From Tistrella mobilis (lineage in GTDB: Bacteria > Pseudomonadota > Alphaproteobacteria > Tistrellales > Tistrellaceae), in contig NZ_CP121014.1 in the NCBI RefSeq assembly GCF_041468085.1, forward strand, positions 496,001 through 560,000: a stretch of DNA of 64,000 bases, in the 5' to 3' direction. A model generated the notes under the pieces. It searched no databases and was not told the DNA's origin. It saw nothing but the letters and a program-made list of their open reading frames with translations. Shown one piece after another: positions 1 to 8,769 of this stretch (within the stretch, counting starts at the first letter, position 1; every line of letters begins with the position of its first letter). A program made the position numbers and the translations under genes.

Positions 1-1392
1 TATGCCCAGCTGGGCGGCATGCCGATGGTGATGCTGACCGGCCAGAAGCCGATCAAGAAGTCCAAGCAGGGCCGGTTCCAGATCCTGGACGTGGTCGACA
101 TGATGGGGCCGATCACCAAATTCACCCATCAGTTCGCCTCGGCCGACAACATCCCCTGGCGGATGCGCGAGGCCTTCCGCCTGGCCGAGGAAGAAAAGCC
201 CGGCGCGGTGCATCTGGAACTGCCGGAAGACGTGGCGCGCGAGACCACCGACAGCCGGCCGGTGCCGGCCAGCCTGAAGCGCCGGCCGATCGCCGAGGCC
301 AAGGCGATCAGCGCGGCGGTGCGCCGGCTGGAACAGGCGCGGTCGCCCATTCTGGTGATCGGCGGCGGCGCCAACCGCACCCAGACCAGCCGCATGCTGT
401 CGCGTTTCGTGCAGAAGACCGGCATCCCCTTCGTCACCACCCAGCTCGGCAAGGGCGTGATCGACGAGCGCAGCCCGCATTTCGTGGGCTGTGCGGCATT
501 GTCGGCCGGGGATTTCGTCCACCGGGCGCTGGAGTCGGCCGATGTGATCGTCAATATCGGCCATGACGTGATCGAGAAGCCGCCCTTCTTCATGAAGCCC
601 GGCGGCGCCGAGGTCATCCATGTCAACTTCCGCTCGGCCGAGGTCGACCCGGTCTATTTCCCACAGCTGGAAGTTGTGGGTGACATTGCGAATGCCCTCT
701 GGCAGATCACCGAAGAGATCACCCCCAGCACCGCCTGGGATTTCGGGATGATGCACAAGGCCCGCGATGCCGGGGCGGAGAACATCGCCCATGATGCGGT
801 CGACATGCGCTATCCGGTCTATCCGCAGCATCTGGTGGGCATCGTGCGCGAGGTGATGCCGTCCGACGGCATCATCGCCCTCGACAACGGCGTCTATAAG
901 TTGTGGTTCGCGCGTAATTATCGCGCACATGAACCGAACACCGTGCTGCTCGACAATGCGCTCGCCTCGATGGGTGCGGGGCTGCCCTCGGCCATGGCGT
1001 CGCGGCTGGTCTATCCCGACCGCAAGATCATGGCGATCTGCGGCGATGGCGGCTTCATGATGAACAGTCAGGAGCTGGAAACCGCGGTGCGGCTGGGCAT
1101 GCAGCTGGTGGTGCTGATCCTGAACGACAACGCCTATGGCATGATCCGCTGGAAGCAGGCCGATATGGGCTTTAAGGATTTCGGGCTGAGCTATGGCAAC
1201 CCGGATTTCGTGGCCTATGCCCGCGCCTATGGCGCCCATGGCCACCGGGTGGGCGACACCGGCGAACTGCCGGCGCTGCTCCGCCACTGCCTGGAGGCGC
1301 CGGGGGTGCATGTCATCGACTGCCCGGTCGACTATTCCGAAAACGACCGGATCCTGAACCGCGAGCTGAAGCAGAAGGCGGCGGCGCTGTGA
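1..1392 (+). CDS. Acetolactate synthase-like ThDP enzyme, 5'-truncated
   Basis: Thiamine-diphosphate enzyme of the acetolactate synthase/pyruvate oxidase family, which condenses two pyruvates to 2-acetolactate. The frame is open from base 1 without a start, so roughly the first 90 residues, including the usual catalytic Glu, lie outside the window. The visible part holds the central domain and the C-terminal cofactor domain. The ThDP/Mg motif runs from GDGGFMMN (about 1042) to NDNAYGM (about 1123). The tail (VIDCPVDYSEN) resembles catabolic AlsS-type enzymes more than biosynthetic IlvB, and no small subunit follows. The exact substrate is uncertain. A strong hairpin follows the stop codon. 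Confidence 0.85.
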   Translation, partial: YAQLGGMPMVMLTGQKPIKKSKQGRFQILDVVDMMGPITKFTHQFASADNIPWRMREAFRLAEEEKPGAVHLELPEDVARETTDSRPVPASLKRRPIAEAKAISAAVRRLEQARSPILVIGGGANRTQTSRMLSRFVQKTGIPFVTTQLGKGVIDERSPHFVGCAALSAGDFVHRALESADVIVNIGHDVIEKPPFFMKPGGAEVIHVNFRSAEVDPVYFPQLEVVGDIANALWQITEEITPSTAWDFGMMHKARDAGAENIAHDAVDMRYPVYPQHLVGIVREVMPSDGIIALDNGVYKLWFARNYRAHEPNTVLLDNALASMGAGLPSAMASRLVYPDRKIMAICGDGGFMMNSQELETAVRLGMQLVVLILNDNAYGMIRWKQADMGFKDFGLSYGNPDFVAYARAYGAHGHRVGDTGELPALLRHCLEAPGVHVIDCPVDYSENDRILNRELKQKAAAL

Positions 1393-1401
1393 CCGCGGCG
1401 G

Positions 1402-1428
1402 GATGCGGGGGCTGGTGGCCCCCGCATC
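1402..1428. terminator. Bidirectional hairpin terminator
   Basis: Perfect 10-bp stem, GATGCGGGGG at 1402-1411 with CCCCCGCATC at 1419-1428, and a 7-nt loop. It lies between the convergent ends of the acetolactate synthase-like gene and the glycosyltransferase and overlaps the latter's stop codon. There is no clear T-run. Confidence 0.6.
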
Positions 1429-2575
1429 AGCTGCCGTTCCGATCCATATCCCGCCAGAGGGCGGCCATGCCGCGGCGTGGGGAAGCGAGACAGGCGTCGA
1501 AGATCGCGGCCGTCTGAGCCGCGGCCTGCGTCCATGAAAACCGCTCGACATTGGCCCGGCCGCATGTCGCCAGTTCCGCCTTCAAGGCGGTGTCTTCAGA
1601 CAGGCGCAACACCGCCGCCACCAGCCCGGCCGCGTCACCGGGTTCAATGTAAAGAGCGGCATCGCCGGCGACTTCCGGCAGGGCACCCCGGCGCGTGGTC
1701 ACGACCGGGCAACCGCAGAGCTGCGCCTCCAGGATCGGCAGGCCGAAGCCTTCGTATTCCGACGGCATGACCAGGCACAGTGCCCGACGGTAATGCGCGG
1801 CCAGCACCGGTGTGGAGACGCCATGCAGCCGGGTGATGCCGATATTGCCCGACCGGGCGAGTGCGGCAGCCAGGGTTCCATAGGGGTCGGTCCCCAGGAT
1901 GACGGTCCGGATGCCCGCACGGTGCCACAGCAGGGCCGCGGCCTGTACCACCGTCTGCGGCGATTTGTGGGGCAAAACGCTTGCGACCATCATGATGAAC
2001 GGCCCATGGTCGCAGATGCCGGCGGCATCTTCCGGGTCGCCGGGAGCAAAACCGGGCCCAGCCGCCTCGTGCACCACGTGCAGGCGCCGGCCGACCCGGA
2101 GCCCGGTGGCGCGGATATCGCCGGCGGTGGTTTCCGAGACGGCGATGACCGCATCGGCGGTTCGCGCCGTCAGGCGGTCCATCACCCGCCGGAAACGGGA
2201 CTGGTGGCGGTCCACGGATCCGGGCACCATAGCATACATCAGATCATGAATGGTGACGACCTTGCAGAAATCACCAAGGACGGGTCCGGTGTTGCCGGGG
2301 CTGAACAGCAGCCTGACGCCATGGCGCCGGGCAAGGCCGGGCAGCATCGTCTGTTCCCAGATCACCCGCTGAAACCGCCCATTGAATTTCGGTACGGTGA
2401 CCACGCGCAGCTTCGATGCCAGATCGGCCGGGAAAGTCGTGCCGGACTGAACGAAGGCGACCAGGTCATATCGTTTCAGGGCCGCCAGTTCACGGAGCAA
2501 TGACCACGAATAGGTTGCCATACCGCCAGGAACTCCCGGCACGAGAAAAGCGAAATTCAGTCCAACGACATGCAT
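1427..2575 (-). CDS. Glycosyltransferase family 4 (GT-B fold)
   Basis: A 382-residue retaining glycosyltransferase that probably moves a nucleotide-sugar residue onto a polysaccharide or lipid acceptor in the cytoplasm. The N-terminus (FLVPGVPGGMATYSW) is the glycine-rich acceptor-domain loop of GT4 enzymes. The C-terminal donor domain has the E-x7-E signature in YEGFGLPILEAQLCG (around 1740). The ATG at 2575 was chosen because it begins the conserved fold (MHVVGLNFAFLV). Longer upstream readings add low-complexity residues and run into the neighbouring kinase gene. No other sugar genes are adjacent, so the acceptor cannot be inferred. Confidence 0.8.
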   Translation of the reverse strand: MHVVGLNFAFLVPGVPGGMATYSWSLLRELAALKRYDLVAFVQSGTTFPADLASKLRVVTVPKFNGRFQRVIWEQTMLPGLARRHGVRLLFSPGNTGPVLGDFCKVVTIHDLMYAMVPGSVDRHQSRFRRVMDRLTARTADAVIAVSETTAGDIRATGLRVGRRLHVVHEAAGPGFAPGDPEDAAGICDHGPFIMMVASVLPHKSPQTVVQAAALLWHRAGIRTVILGTDPYGTLAAALARSGNIGITRLHGVSTPVLAAHYRRALCLVMPSEYEGFGLPILEAQLCGCPVVTTRRGALPEVAGDAALYIEPGDAAGLVAAVLRLSEDTALKAELATCGRANVERFSWTQAAAQTAAIFDACLASPRRGMAALWRDMDRNGS

Positions 2576-2697
2576 GAAGGAAAGACTCGGAAAGGATCGG
2601 GACGTCTTCGGACGGAATGCCCGCCTGGGCGCCCCGCGACAGCATACGAAAATACGATGTTCTGCTGTGCAGGGATACAGCACAGTGAAGGTCGGGC

Positions 2698-4026
2698 TCA
2701 GGAAGCCGCAGGGCGAAGCCATACGGTGACGACCAGCCCCATCAATCCGCTGCGATTGCCAATCTCGATCCGCCCGCCCTGGCCTTCGACCAGGCGGCGG
2801 GCGATATCCAGCCCCATGCCGGAGCTGCCGCCGCCGACCGCCGGCTCGGCCCCCTGGCCAAGAATTGCGTTGCCGCCATCGCCCAGCCGTTCCGGCGCGA
2901 CGCCCGGGCCGGTGTCCAGCACCGTGAAGCCCACCCGCCCCGCCCGGCTTTCGATATCGAGCCGGACCATACCGCCGGCCGGGGTGTATTTGATCGCATT
3001 GGCCAGCAGGTTGACCGCAACCTGTTGTATCGTGGCCGCATCCGCCCGCGCCATCACCGGGCCGGCCGCCAGCCTGTCCTCCAGCAGAACGCCTGCTTCA
3101 AGCGACAGCCCGTGGACGAGACGCAGCGCCGCCGCAAGCGGTTCGCGCAGATCGGTCACCCCCGGCACCCGGCCGGCGTCTGCGGCCGGGCGGGCCAGCA
3201 GCCGGTTGACCAGGCCCAGCATCCATCGCCCGGCCTCTTCGATCGATCCGGCCCAGTTGCGGGATTCCCGGGGCAGGCGATCATCGGCGGCGATAAGGGC
3301 CGCATAACCCATGGTGGAGCAGAGCGGGGTGCGCAGTTCATGCGCCAGTTCCTGCACCGCCTGTCCCGGCGCGGCCGCCATGTCGACCAGACGGGTCTGG
3401 ACCCGCACCGCCAGATCCATCTGGTCGCGCAGATGATCATTGGCCGCCATCAGCTGCAGGCGTTCCGCGACCAGGGCGGCATGGGCTTCGAGCATGCGCG
3501 TCTGACGGTCATCGAGCCCGTCGGGGCGGGGTTCCGGATCGATCACGCAAAGCGTGCCCAGGGCGATGCCGTCGCTCAGCCGGATGGGGGCCCCGGCATA
3601 GAAGCGGATGAAGGGCGGCCCCACCACCAGCGGATTGCCGGCGAAGCGCGGATCCTGCGCGGCATCGGGTACCTCCAGCACCGAGGCGCGGGCGAGCGCG
3701 TGATCGCAGAAGGCCCAGTCGCGCGGAGTTTCGGAGACGTCGAGCCCGCGCCGGGCCTTGAACCACTGCCGGTCGCGGTCGATCAGCGAAACCAGCACGA
3801 TCGGCGCCTGACAGATGTCGGCGACGATATTCACGATCCGGTCGAAGCCGGGCTCCGGCGGTGTGTCGAGCACGCCCAGCCGGTCGAGATGGGCCAGCCG
3901 CCGGCGCTCGCGCGCCGGGTCGCGCCCGGCAGGCGTGTAGGTGCGCTCTGCCGCACCCGGCTTGTCATCTGCACCTGTCGTCACGCCCCGCGTCCTCGAA
4001 CCGCTGATCCGCTTCGCCAAACGCAT
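2698..4026 (-). CDS. GAF-domain sensor histidine kinase
   Basis: A 442-residue soluble histidine kinase. An N-terminal GAF domain (about residues 45-195, starting LAHLDRLGVLDTPPEPGFD) is followed by a HisKA dimerisation helix with the phospho-accepting His in ELAHELRTPL (about residue 229). The HATPase domain has an N-box (NLLANAIKYTP, about 340), a G1 box (DTGPGV) and a G2 box (GSSGMGLDIA). There is no transmembrane segment, so it should sense a cytoplasmic signal. No response regulator is adjacent. It lies 45 bp downstream of the hybrid kinase on the same strand, and the two may form a phosphorelay unit. Confidence 0.9.
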   Translation of the reverse strand: MRLAKRISGSRTRGVTTGADDKPGAAERTYTPAGRDPARERRRLAHLDRLGVLDTPPEPGFDRIVNIVADICQAPIVLVSLIDRDRQWFKARRGLDVSETPRDWAFCDHALARASVLEVPDAAQDPRFAGNPLVVGPPFIRFYAGAPIRLSDGIALGTLCVIDPEPRPDGLDDRQTRMLEAHAALVAERLQLMAANDHLRDQMDLAVRVQTRLVDMAAAPGQAVQELAHELRTPLCSTMGYAALIAADDRLPRESRNWAGSIEEAGRWMLGLVNRLLARPAADAGRVPGVTDLREPLAAALRLVHGLSLEAGVLLEDRLAAGPVMARADAATIQQVAVNLLANAIKYTPAGGMVRLDIESRAGRVGFTVLDTGPGVAPERLGDGGNAILGQGAEPAVGGGSSGMGLDIARRLVEGQGGRIEIGNRSGLMGLVVTVWLRPAAS

Positions 4027-4071
4027 CTTGCCATGCTTGGTTTAACGAAGTCTAAAATGCAATGGATCTGG

Positions 4072-6609
4072 TCAAACCTTTGCGCGTGTGCCCCGCAGGG
4101 CGGCCAGGCTCTCGTCAAGCCCGGCGAGCAGGGCGGCGCGTGCCGCCGCCACCCGGCGCGCCTCTCCGCCCTCGCGCAGGATCGCCTCCAGCTCCAGCGC
4201 AGCGGCACGCAGGTTGCGGGCATCCGGAATGTCGGGCAGATCCCGGATGGCCTGAAGGCTGCGGCGCAGCTCCTCTGCCGACGCCCCGGCCAGGCGGGGT
4301 GCCAGATCCAGCAGGAAGGCCCGAAACCCGTCGCGTGCCGCGGCATCGGGGCCGACCACCGGCCCGGATGCGGCACCCCCTGCAACCTCCTGCACCGCCG
4401 CGGCCAGGGCCGCAGGGTCGATCGGCTTGGCCAGATGGCGCTGCATGCCGGCGGCCAGGCAGGCATCGACATCTTCGGGGAAGGCATTGGCGGTCAGCGC
4501 AATGACCGGCACGGCTTCGGCGCCGGGCACCGCGCCGCGGCGGATCTCGCGGGTGGCGGCAAGCCCGTCCATCCGCGGCATCTGCATATCCATCAGCACA
4601 AGATCGATATCCGGCACCGCGGCAAGCTGTTCCAGCGCCTGGACGCCGTCGCCGGCCGTCACCACCTGGTGGCCCAGCCCTTCCAGAATCGCCCGGATCA
4701 GGATCTGGTTGGCCGGGGTGTCTTCGGCCAGCAGGATCTTCACCCCCCGCGCCGGCGCAGGATCGGGAACCAGGGAAGCGGCCCGGGGAGCCGGCGGCAG
4801 ATCCATCACCGGCGCCACGGGAATGTCCGCGGCCAGAAGCGGCAGATCGACATCGAAACAGGTTCCACCCGTGACACCGGCGCCGACCGTGATCCCCCCG
4901 CCCATCGCCTCTGCCAGCAGCTTGCAGACATAAAGCCCCAGCCCGGCACCGCCCCGCGCCCGGGCCGGCTGGCCGGCCAGGCCCGAACCGGTGACGAAGG
5001 GCCGGAACAGCCGGTCGCGCAGCGCCGCAGGGATGCCGGGGCCGGTATCGCAGACACGAATCTGAAGGCGCGGCGGCCGGCCACCCCCGACGTCCCGCGG
5101 ACCGATCCGCAGCCGGACCGTCCCCTCAGTGGTGTATTTGACCGCATTGCCGACCAGATTGGCCATCAGCTGGCGCAGGCGGTCGGGATCGCCGGTCACG
5201 CGGGCGGGCAGATCCGGCGCCGGATCCGCGATGATCTCGATGGCCGGCCGCGTGGGATCCGCGGCAAGGCCCGAGCGGGCGGCCTCTGTGACACTGGTGG
5301 CGAGCGCCCTGAGATCGACCGGTTCCGAGCGAAGCGTCATGCCGCCGGCCTCGATGCGGGCGGCATCCAGAACGTCGTCGACGATCCGGCGCAGCGCCGC
5401 CCCGGCCTCTGCCTGGCGGTCCAGCAGATGGCGCTGTTCGGCGCTCAACGCGGTGCGCGACAGCAATTCGCCGAAGCCCAGAACGCCGGCGAGCGGGGTG
5501 CGCAATTCATGGCTCATCACCGCCAGCCGCATGGAGCGTTCATCGCGTTCCGATGCCGCTTCTTCCGCCGCCTGGCGCAGCAGATCCGCCTCGACCGCCG
5601 CGGCCGCGGCGCGTTTGCGGCGATCGCGGCCGATGCCGCGCGCGGCCAGCACCACGGCGGCGATCAGCGCCGCGCCCCCCAGCAGATACAGCATGATCAT
5701 GACGCGGGAATAAGGGGCCACCGCCATCTTCTGCGGGACCACCACGGCGAGGTTCCAGCCGGTCCCCGCAACGGGCGTGGCCAGGGCCACCACCGGGCCG
5801 TCACGCCCCTGGCCGGCCACGACCTGCCCCGGGGTTTCGGTCGCCCCGCGCCGGAAGGCATCGGGCGCGGGACTGCCGGTGAACGCCAGCCCCCGTGCCG
5901 ACCGGCCGATCGTGATATGGCGCGCATCGGCCAGCGCCAGGATCCAGCCCTGCGGCACGCTTTGTGCCGCCAGAAGATCGCTGAACAGGCCCGGCCGGAC
6001 CAGCGCCGTCAGCAGGAAGATCACCTGCCCCCCGCGCACCACCGGCACGCGGACCGGAAGATGGCCGTCTGTAAGATTGCCGATCAGGGGACGGCGGGTG
6101 GCGATCGCGGTGGCGGCGCCGGACGGATCCGGATCGGATGGCAGTGCCTCCCCCTCCGCCCGGCGCAGATCGATGATCGGGCGCAGATCGATGCCCGGGT
6201 TCTGATGCATGACCGGGTTCTGATTCATGCCCGGATTCTGATGTATGCCCGGGTTCTGGTCCGGAAGCGTCACCCCGGTCAGGATCAGGCTGGCCCATTC
6301 GGGATGGCGGTCGTAGAGACGCTGCATCTCCAGCCGGATGGCGGGCAGATCGCCGCGGTCCAGCGCCTCGCTGATCGCGAGCGCGGTCAACCCGTCGATC
6401 TGGTGCTGCACCTCGTGACGGATGGAGGCGGCGGTATTGGCGGCAGCGGCGGTGATTTCGGTGGCCAGCCGGTCGGCCCGCTCGGCCCGGAGCATCAGCA
6501 CCACGGCGACGGCGAAGGCGGCAAGCGGCAGCAGTGACACGATCGCCGCCAGCGGCACCGATGGCCGCCATCGGCCGAGATCCGGTATCCGAACACCCGC
6601 TTCCGTCAT
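4072..6609 (-). CDS. Membrane hybrid histidine kinase with receiver and Hpt-like tail
   Basis: An 845-residue hybrid kinase. A first transmembrane helix (about residues 20-43) and a second (about 300-325) bracket a roughly 250-residue periplasmic sensor domain. Next come HisKA (MSHELRTPLAGVLGF, His near 366), HATPase (NLVGNAVKYT near 486; DTGPGIP; GGAGLGLYVC) and a receiver domain (ILLAEDTPANQ; phospho-Asp in LMDMQMPRMDG near 670; Lys in HLAKPID). The last 90 residues resemble an Hpt four-helix module, but the HxLKG phospho-His motif is missing. The sensor domain contains a short tandem repeat, QNPGIH-type hexapeptides, encoded by 6191-6258. Confidence 0.9.
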   Translation of the reverse strand: MTEAGVRIPDLGRWRPSVPLAAIVSLLPLAAFAVAVVLMLRAERADRLATEITAAAANTAASIRHEVQHQIDGLTALAISEALDRGDLPAIRLEMQRLYDRHPEWASLILTGVTLPDQNPGIHQNPGMNQNPVMHQNPGIDLRPIIDLRRAEGEALPSDPDPSGAATAIATRRPLIGNLTDGHLPVRVPVVRGGQVIFLLTALVRPGLFSDLLAAQSVPQGWILALADARHITIGRSARGLAFTGSPAPDAFRRGATETPGQVVAGQGRDGPVVALATPVAGTGWNLAVVVPQKMAVAPYSRVMIMLYLLGGAALIAAVVLAARGIGRDRRKRAAAAAVEADLLRQAAEEAASERDERSMRLAVMSHELRTPLAGVLGFGELLSRTALSAEQRHLLDRQAEAGAALRRIVDDVLDAARIEAGGMTLRSEPVDLRALATSVTEAARSGLAADPTRPAIEIIADPAPDLPARVTGDPDRLRQLMANLVGNAVKYTTEGTVRLRIGPRDVGGGRPPRLQIRVCDTGPGIPAALRDRLFRPFVTGSGLAGQPARARGGAGLGLYVCKLLAEAMGGGITVGAGVTGGTCFDVDLPLLAADIPVAPVMDLPPAPRAASLVPDPAPARGVKILLAEDTPANQILIRAILEGLGHQVVTAGDGVQALEQLAAVPDIDLVLMDMQMPRMDGLAATREIRRGAVPGAEAVPVIALTANAFPEDVDACLAAGMQRHLAKPIDPAALAAAVQEVAGGAASGPVVGPDAAARDGFRAFLLDLAPRLAGASAEELRRSLQAIRDLPDIPDARNLRAAALELEAILREGGEARRVAAARAALLAGLDESLAALRGTRAKV
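6191..6258. repeat. 18-bp coding minisatellite in the kinase sensor domain
   Basis: About 3.8 copies of an 18-bp unit (core ATGCCCGGGTTCTG) in frame within the hybrid kinase, encoding on the minus strand four QNPxxx hexapeptides (QNPGIH, QNPGMN, QNPVMH, QNPGID). The unit is a multiple of 3, so copy number can change without a frameshift. Confidence 0.85.
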
Positions 6610-6679
6610 GAACGCCCCCTCCGGACGACCCTGTTACAGCCCCTGATCAGGGCCCTTGAGAGCCGAAGGATACGCCGTG

Positions 6680-6702
6680 ATTGCCAATAAAATATTGCCA
6701 AT
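6680..6702. promoter_or_regulatory. Direct repeat ATTGCCAAT upstream of the hybrid kinase
   Basis: Two perfect copies of ATTGCCAAT (6680-6688 and 6694-6702), 14 bp apart centre to centre, in the AT-rich gap upstream of the hybrid kinase. A palindrome, CCCTGATCAGGG, sits closer to the start at 6641-6652. Either could bind a regulator or form part of the promoter. No factor can be named. Confidence 0.3.
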
Positions 6703-6758
6703 CGGATATGGACGGCGGTGCGGGCGTCGGCATGCAGGCGCCGGCAGGCCGGCAGCGG

Positions 6759-7703
6759 TCAGACGCGGTCGGAATAGCGGTCGAAGGCCGTCACCCGGCG
6801 CACCGGCAGATCGAGGTCCTGGCGGCGATAGATCTCGGTGCGCAGGAAGGCCATCTCGGCCTCCAGCTCCGGCTCGGGCACGTCGCGCCACCAGGCCTTG
6901 GGCTGCCCGTCGGACCCGTCGTTCCAGCGATAGCCGCGGGCCTTCAGGGCATCCTTCATGTCGAAGGGGCTGCCTTCGGCGCGGATGCGCATCGTCGCCT
7001 GGCGGGCCCCCGCCAGCAGCGCGCCGAGCGCGGTCACCCCCGCCACCGCCAGCGGCCGGGCCAGAACTTCCAGCAGGGCGCGGCAGTCTTCCGCCGCCCG
7101 GTGGCCGTCGTGGAACAGCCCGGCCTTGCCCAGAAGATAGCCGAGCCTGGTGCCCTCCACGCCCTCGGCCGCCCAGTCGATGCCGGTCTGGGAACAGGCC
7201 CAGGCCTTCACCCGGAAGATTTCCCAGACATGTTCGACGAATTTGCGGTCGAAGGCGGCGTTATGGGCGATGACCACCGAGGCGGCATCGGCAAAACCCG
7301 CCACCTCCACCGGGTCGATCGCCTGGCCCGCCACCATCTCGTCGGTGATGCCGGTCAGCTTCGTGATCTCGGGCGGGATGGGCTGGCCCGGATCCTGAAA
7401 CCCCGAATAGGCGCCGGTCACCCGGAACACCGTGCCGCCGGGTTCGAACTCGAAGGCGATCATGCCGAGTTCGATGATCCGGTCCTTCTTGTGGTCGAGG
7501 CCGGTGGTCTCGACATCCAGGATCAGGCCGTTGCGCACCTCGCCGCGGCGCTGGAACTCACCCTTCTCGCCGGCGGTGGAGAACCACTCCCGCGGCTCGA
7601 TCCGGCGCAGGATGCGGTAATCGCCCGTGGCTTCCAGCTTCCGCGCCATGGCCTCCAGCTCGGCACGGGCACGGGGGCTGCGGGGGCGGACGGGGGTGGT
7701 CAT
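6759..7703 (-). CDS. 3'-5' exonuclease, DEDDh family (DnaQ/epsilon-like)
   Basis: A 314-residue exonuclease-fold protein related to the DNA polymerase III epsilon proofreading subunit. Motif I, LILDVETTGLD, carries the first two metal-binding acids. Motif II is in VIAHNAAFDRKF, and motif III is HRAAEDCRALL with the DEDDh His and Asp. Flanking regions of about 95 residues on each side are unlike the replicative epsilon subunit, so a repair or RNA-processing exonuclease is more likely. The ATG at 7703 is preferred to the GTG one codon upstream. It lies 13 bp downstream of the thioesterase on the same strand and is probably co-transcribed. Confidence 0.85.
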   Translation of the reverse strand: MTTPVRPRSPRARAELEAMARKLEATGDYRILRRIEPREWFSTAGEKGEFQRRGEVRNGLILDVETTGLDHKKDRIIELGMIAFEFEPGGTVFRVTGAYSGFQDPGQPIPPEITKLTGITDEMVAGQAIDPVEVAGFADAASVVIAHNAAFDRKFVEHVWEIFRVKAWACSQTGIDWAAEGVEGTRLGYLLGKAGLFHDGHRAAEDCRALLEVLARPLAVAGVTALGALLAGARQATMRIRAEGSPFDMKDALKARGYRWNDGSDGQPKAWWRDVPEPELEAEMAFLRTEIYRRQDLDLPVRRVTAFDRYSDRV

Positions 7704-7716
7704 CACGCTCGTCCGA

Positions 7717-8574
7717 TCACTTGTACCAGGCCAGCTGTTCCGAGGTGGCGACCAGCGTGCCGCCCGGCCCCCACAGCGTCACCTGCTGGTCGAAGAAGCC
7801 GTCATGAACCCGGCGGGCGATGGCTTCCAGCAGCAGGAACTGCCCCGACAGCCCGTCCAGCACCTCGGGCCGGGCATGGATATAGGTCGACAGCGTGACG
7901 GTTGAAATCGGCCGCGGCCCGCGGTCGAGCACGAAGACCCGCGGATAGATCGCATCGGCGAGCCCGGCGACGACGGCGGCATCCACGGCGCCCGCGGGCG
8001 CCCCCTCGACCAGGGCATGGCGCAGCCAGACCAGGCTGCGGCTGGTATCGGCACCGGTGAAGGGCGGGCCTTCGACGATCCGCATTTCATAGGCCGAAAA
8101 CCACGGCGGCAGGCTGCGATGGGCATGGCGGGGCGCGTCTTCGGGCGCCACGGCCTCGGGCATGGCGAAGCGGGGTTCGGTGAAATCGCCGGTGTCGCGG
8201 CGGGCGGCGGCGGTGAAATTGCCGCGGGCGGCGATGGCGCCGTCCTGGATCAGATCCGCCTGCCAGAACGACACCGACCGGCCGACGCGCGCGGGCGAGG
8301 TGACGATGGTGAACGGCCCTTCGGCGATCGCCCCCATGAACTGGGTCTGGGTGGCGACGATGCCGGCGCCGGGGCCCGCCTCGGCCAGCCAGCCGGCGGC
8401 GGCGCGCCCGGCGGCGCGGGTCAGCAGGGCTGCGATCCAGCCGCCGAAGGGACCGATCATGTTCCGCCAGACCGGATCGGTCTTGCCCGACCACAGGCGG
8501 ACTCCATCCGCCCTTTCTTCCACGGGGTCGATGTCGAGCGATCCACGGAAGGCATCGGGGCGGCTGGTCGTCAT
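7717..8574 (-). CDS. Acyl-CoA thioesterase, TesB-like double hotdog
   Basis: A 285-residue protein resembling the TesB/thioesterase-like superfamily, which hydrolyses acyl-CoA to free acid and CoA. The N-terminal half has the family pattern GPFGGWIAALLTRAA followed by TQTQFMGAIAEGPFTI and VGRSVSFWQADLIQDG. The C-terminal half repeats the hotdog pattern (STVTLSTYIH, then GQFLLLEAIARRVHDGFFDQQVTLWGPGG split over adjoining strands). The substrate range cannot be read from the sequence. It sits upstream of the exonuclease and is divergent from fhuF. Confidence 0.75.
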   Translation of the reverse strand: MTTSRPDAFRGSLDIDPVEERADGVRLWSGKTDPVWRNMIGPFGGWIAALLTRAAGRAAAGWLAEAGPGAGIVATQTQFMGAIAEGPFTIVTSPARVGRSVSFWQADLIQDGAIAARGNFTAAARRDTGDFTEPRFAMPEAVAPEDAPRHAHRSLPPWFSAYEMRIVEGPPFTGADTSRSLVWLRHALVEGAPAGAVDAAVVAGLADAIYPRVFVLDRGPRPISTVTLSTYIHARPEVLDGLSGQFLLLEAIARRVHDGFFDQQVTLWGPGGTLVATSEQLAWYK

Positions 8575-8712
8575 GGGGCGCGGTCTCCGGTCAGCGGCGC
8601 GTCATGGCGCACCGTCGTGTTCTTGGGGGCGTCTGCGGCCCTCTTTACCACGTCCCGCCGCCCTGCGGCAGTGCGGCGTGATGCGGCCGCAGCGCAAACC
8701 GGATCTTGAATA

Positions 8713-8727
8713 TGCGAGTAATTATCA
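8713..8727. promoter_or_regulatory. Putative Fur box upstream of fhuF
   Basis: TGCGAGTAATTATCA matches the 7-1-7 Fur consensus (TGATAAT n ATTATCA) at 11 of 14 positions, with a perfect right half. It sits in the only AT-rich patch between the thioesterase and fhuF, about 45 bp before the fhuF start. Iron repression would fit the gene's role. Confidence 0.4.
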
Positions 8728-8769
8728 ATATCACTATGAAATCATGCCTCATCGCAGGGAATCCGTCCG

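Noticed and set aside
3025-6537. Very long open frame (over 1100 codons) on the plus strand opposite both histidine kinases
   Set aside because: The minus-strand products are clear kinases with all motifs. The plus-strand frame is a GC-bias shadow rich in Arg, Gly, His and Gln with no recognisable domain.
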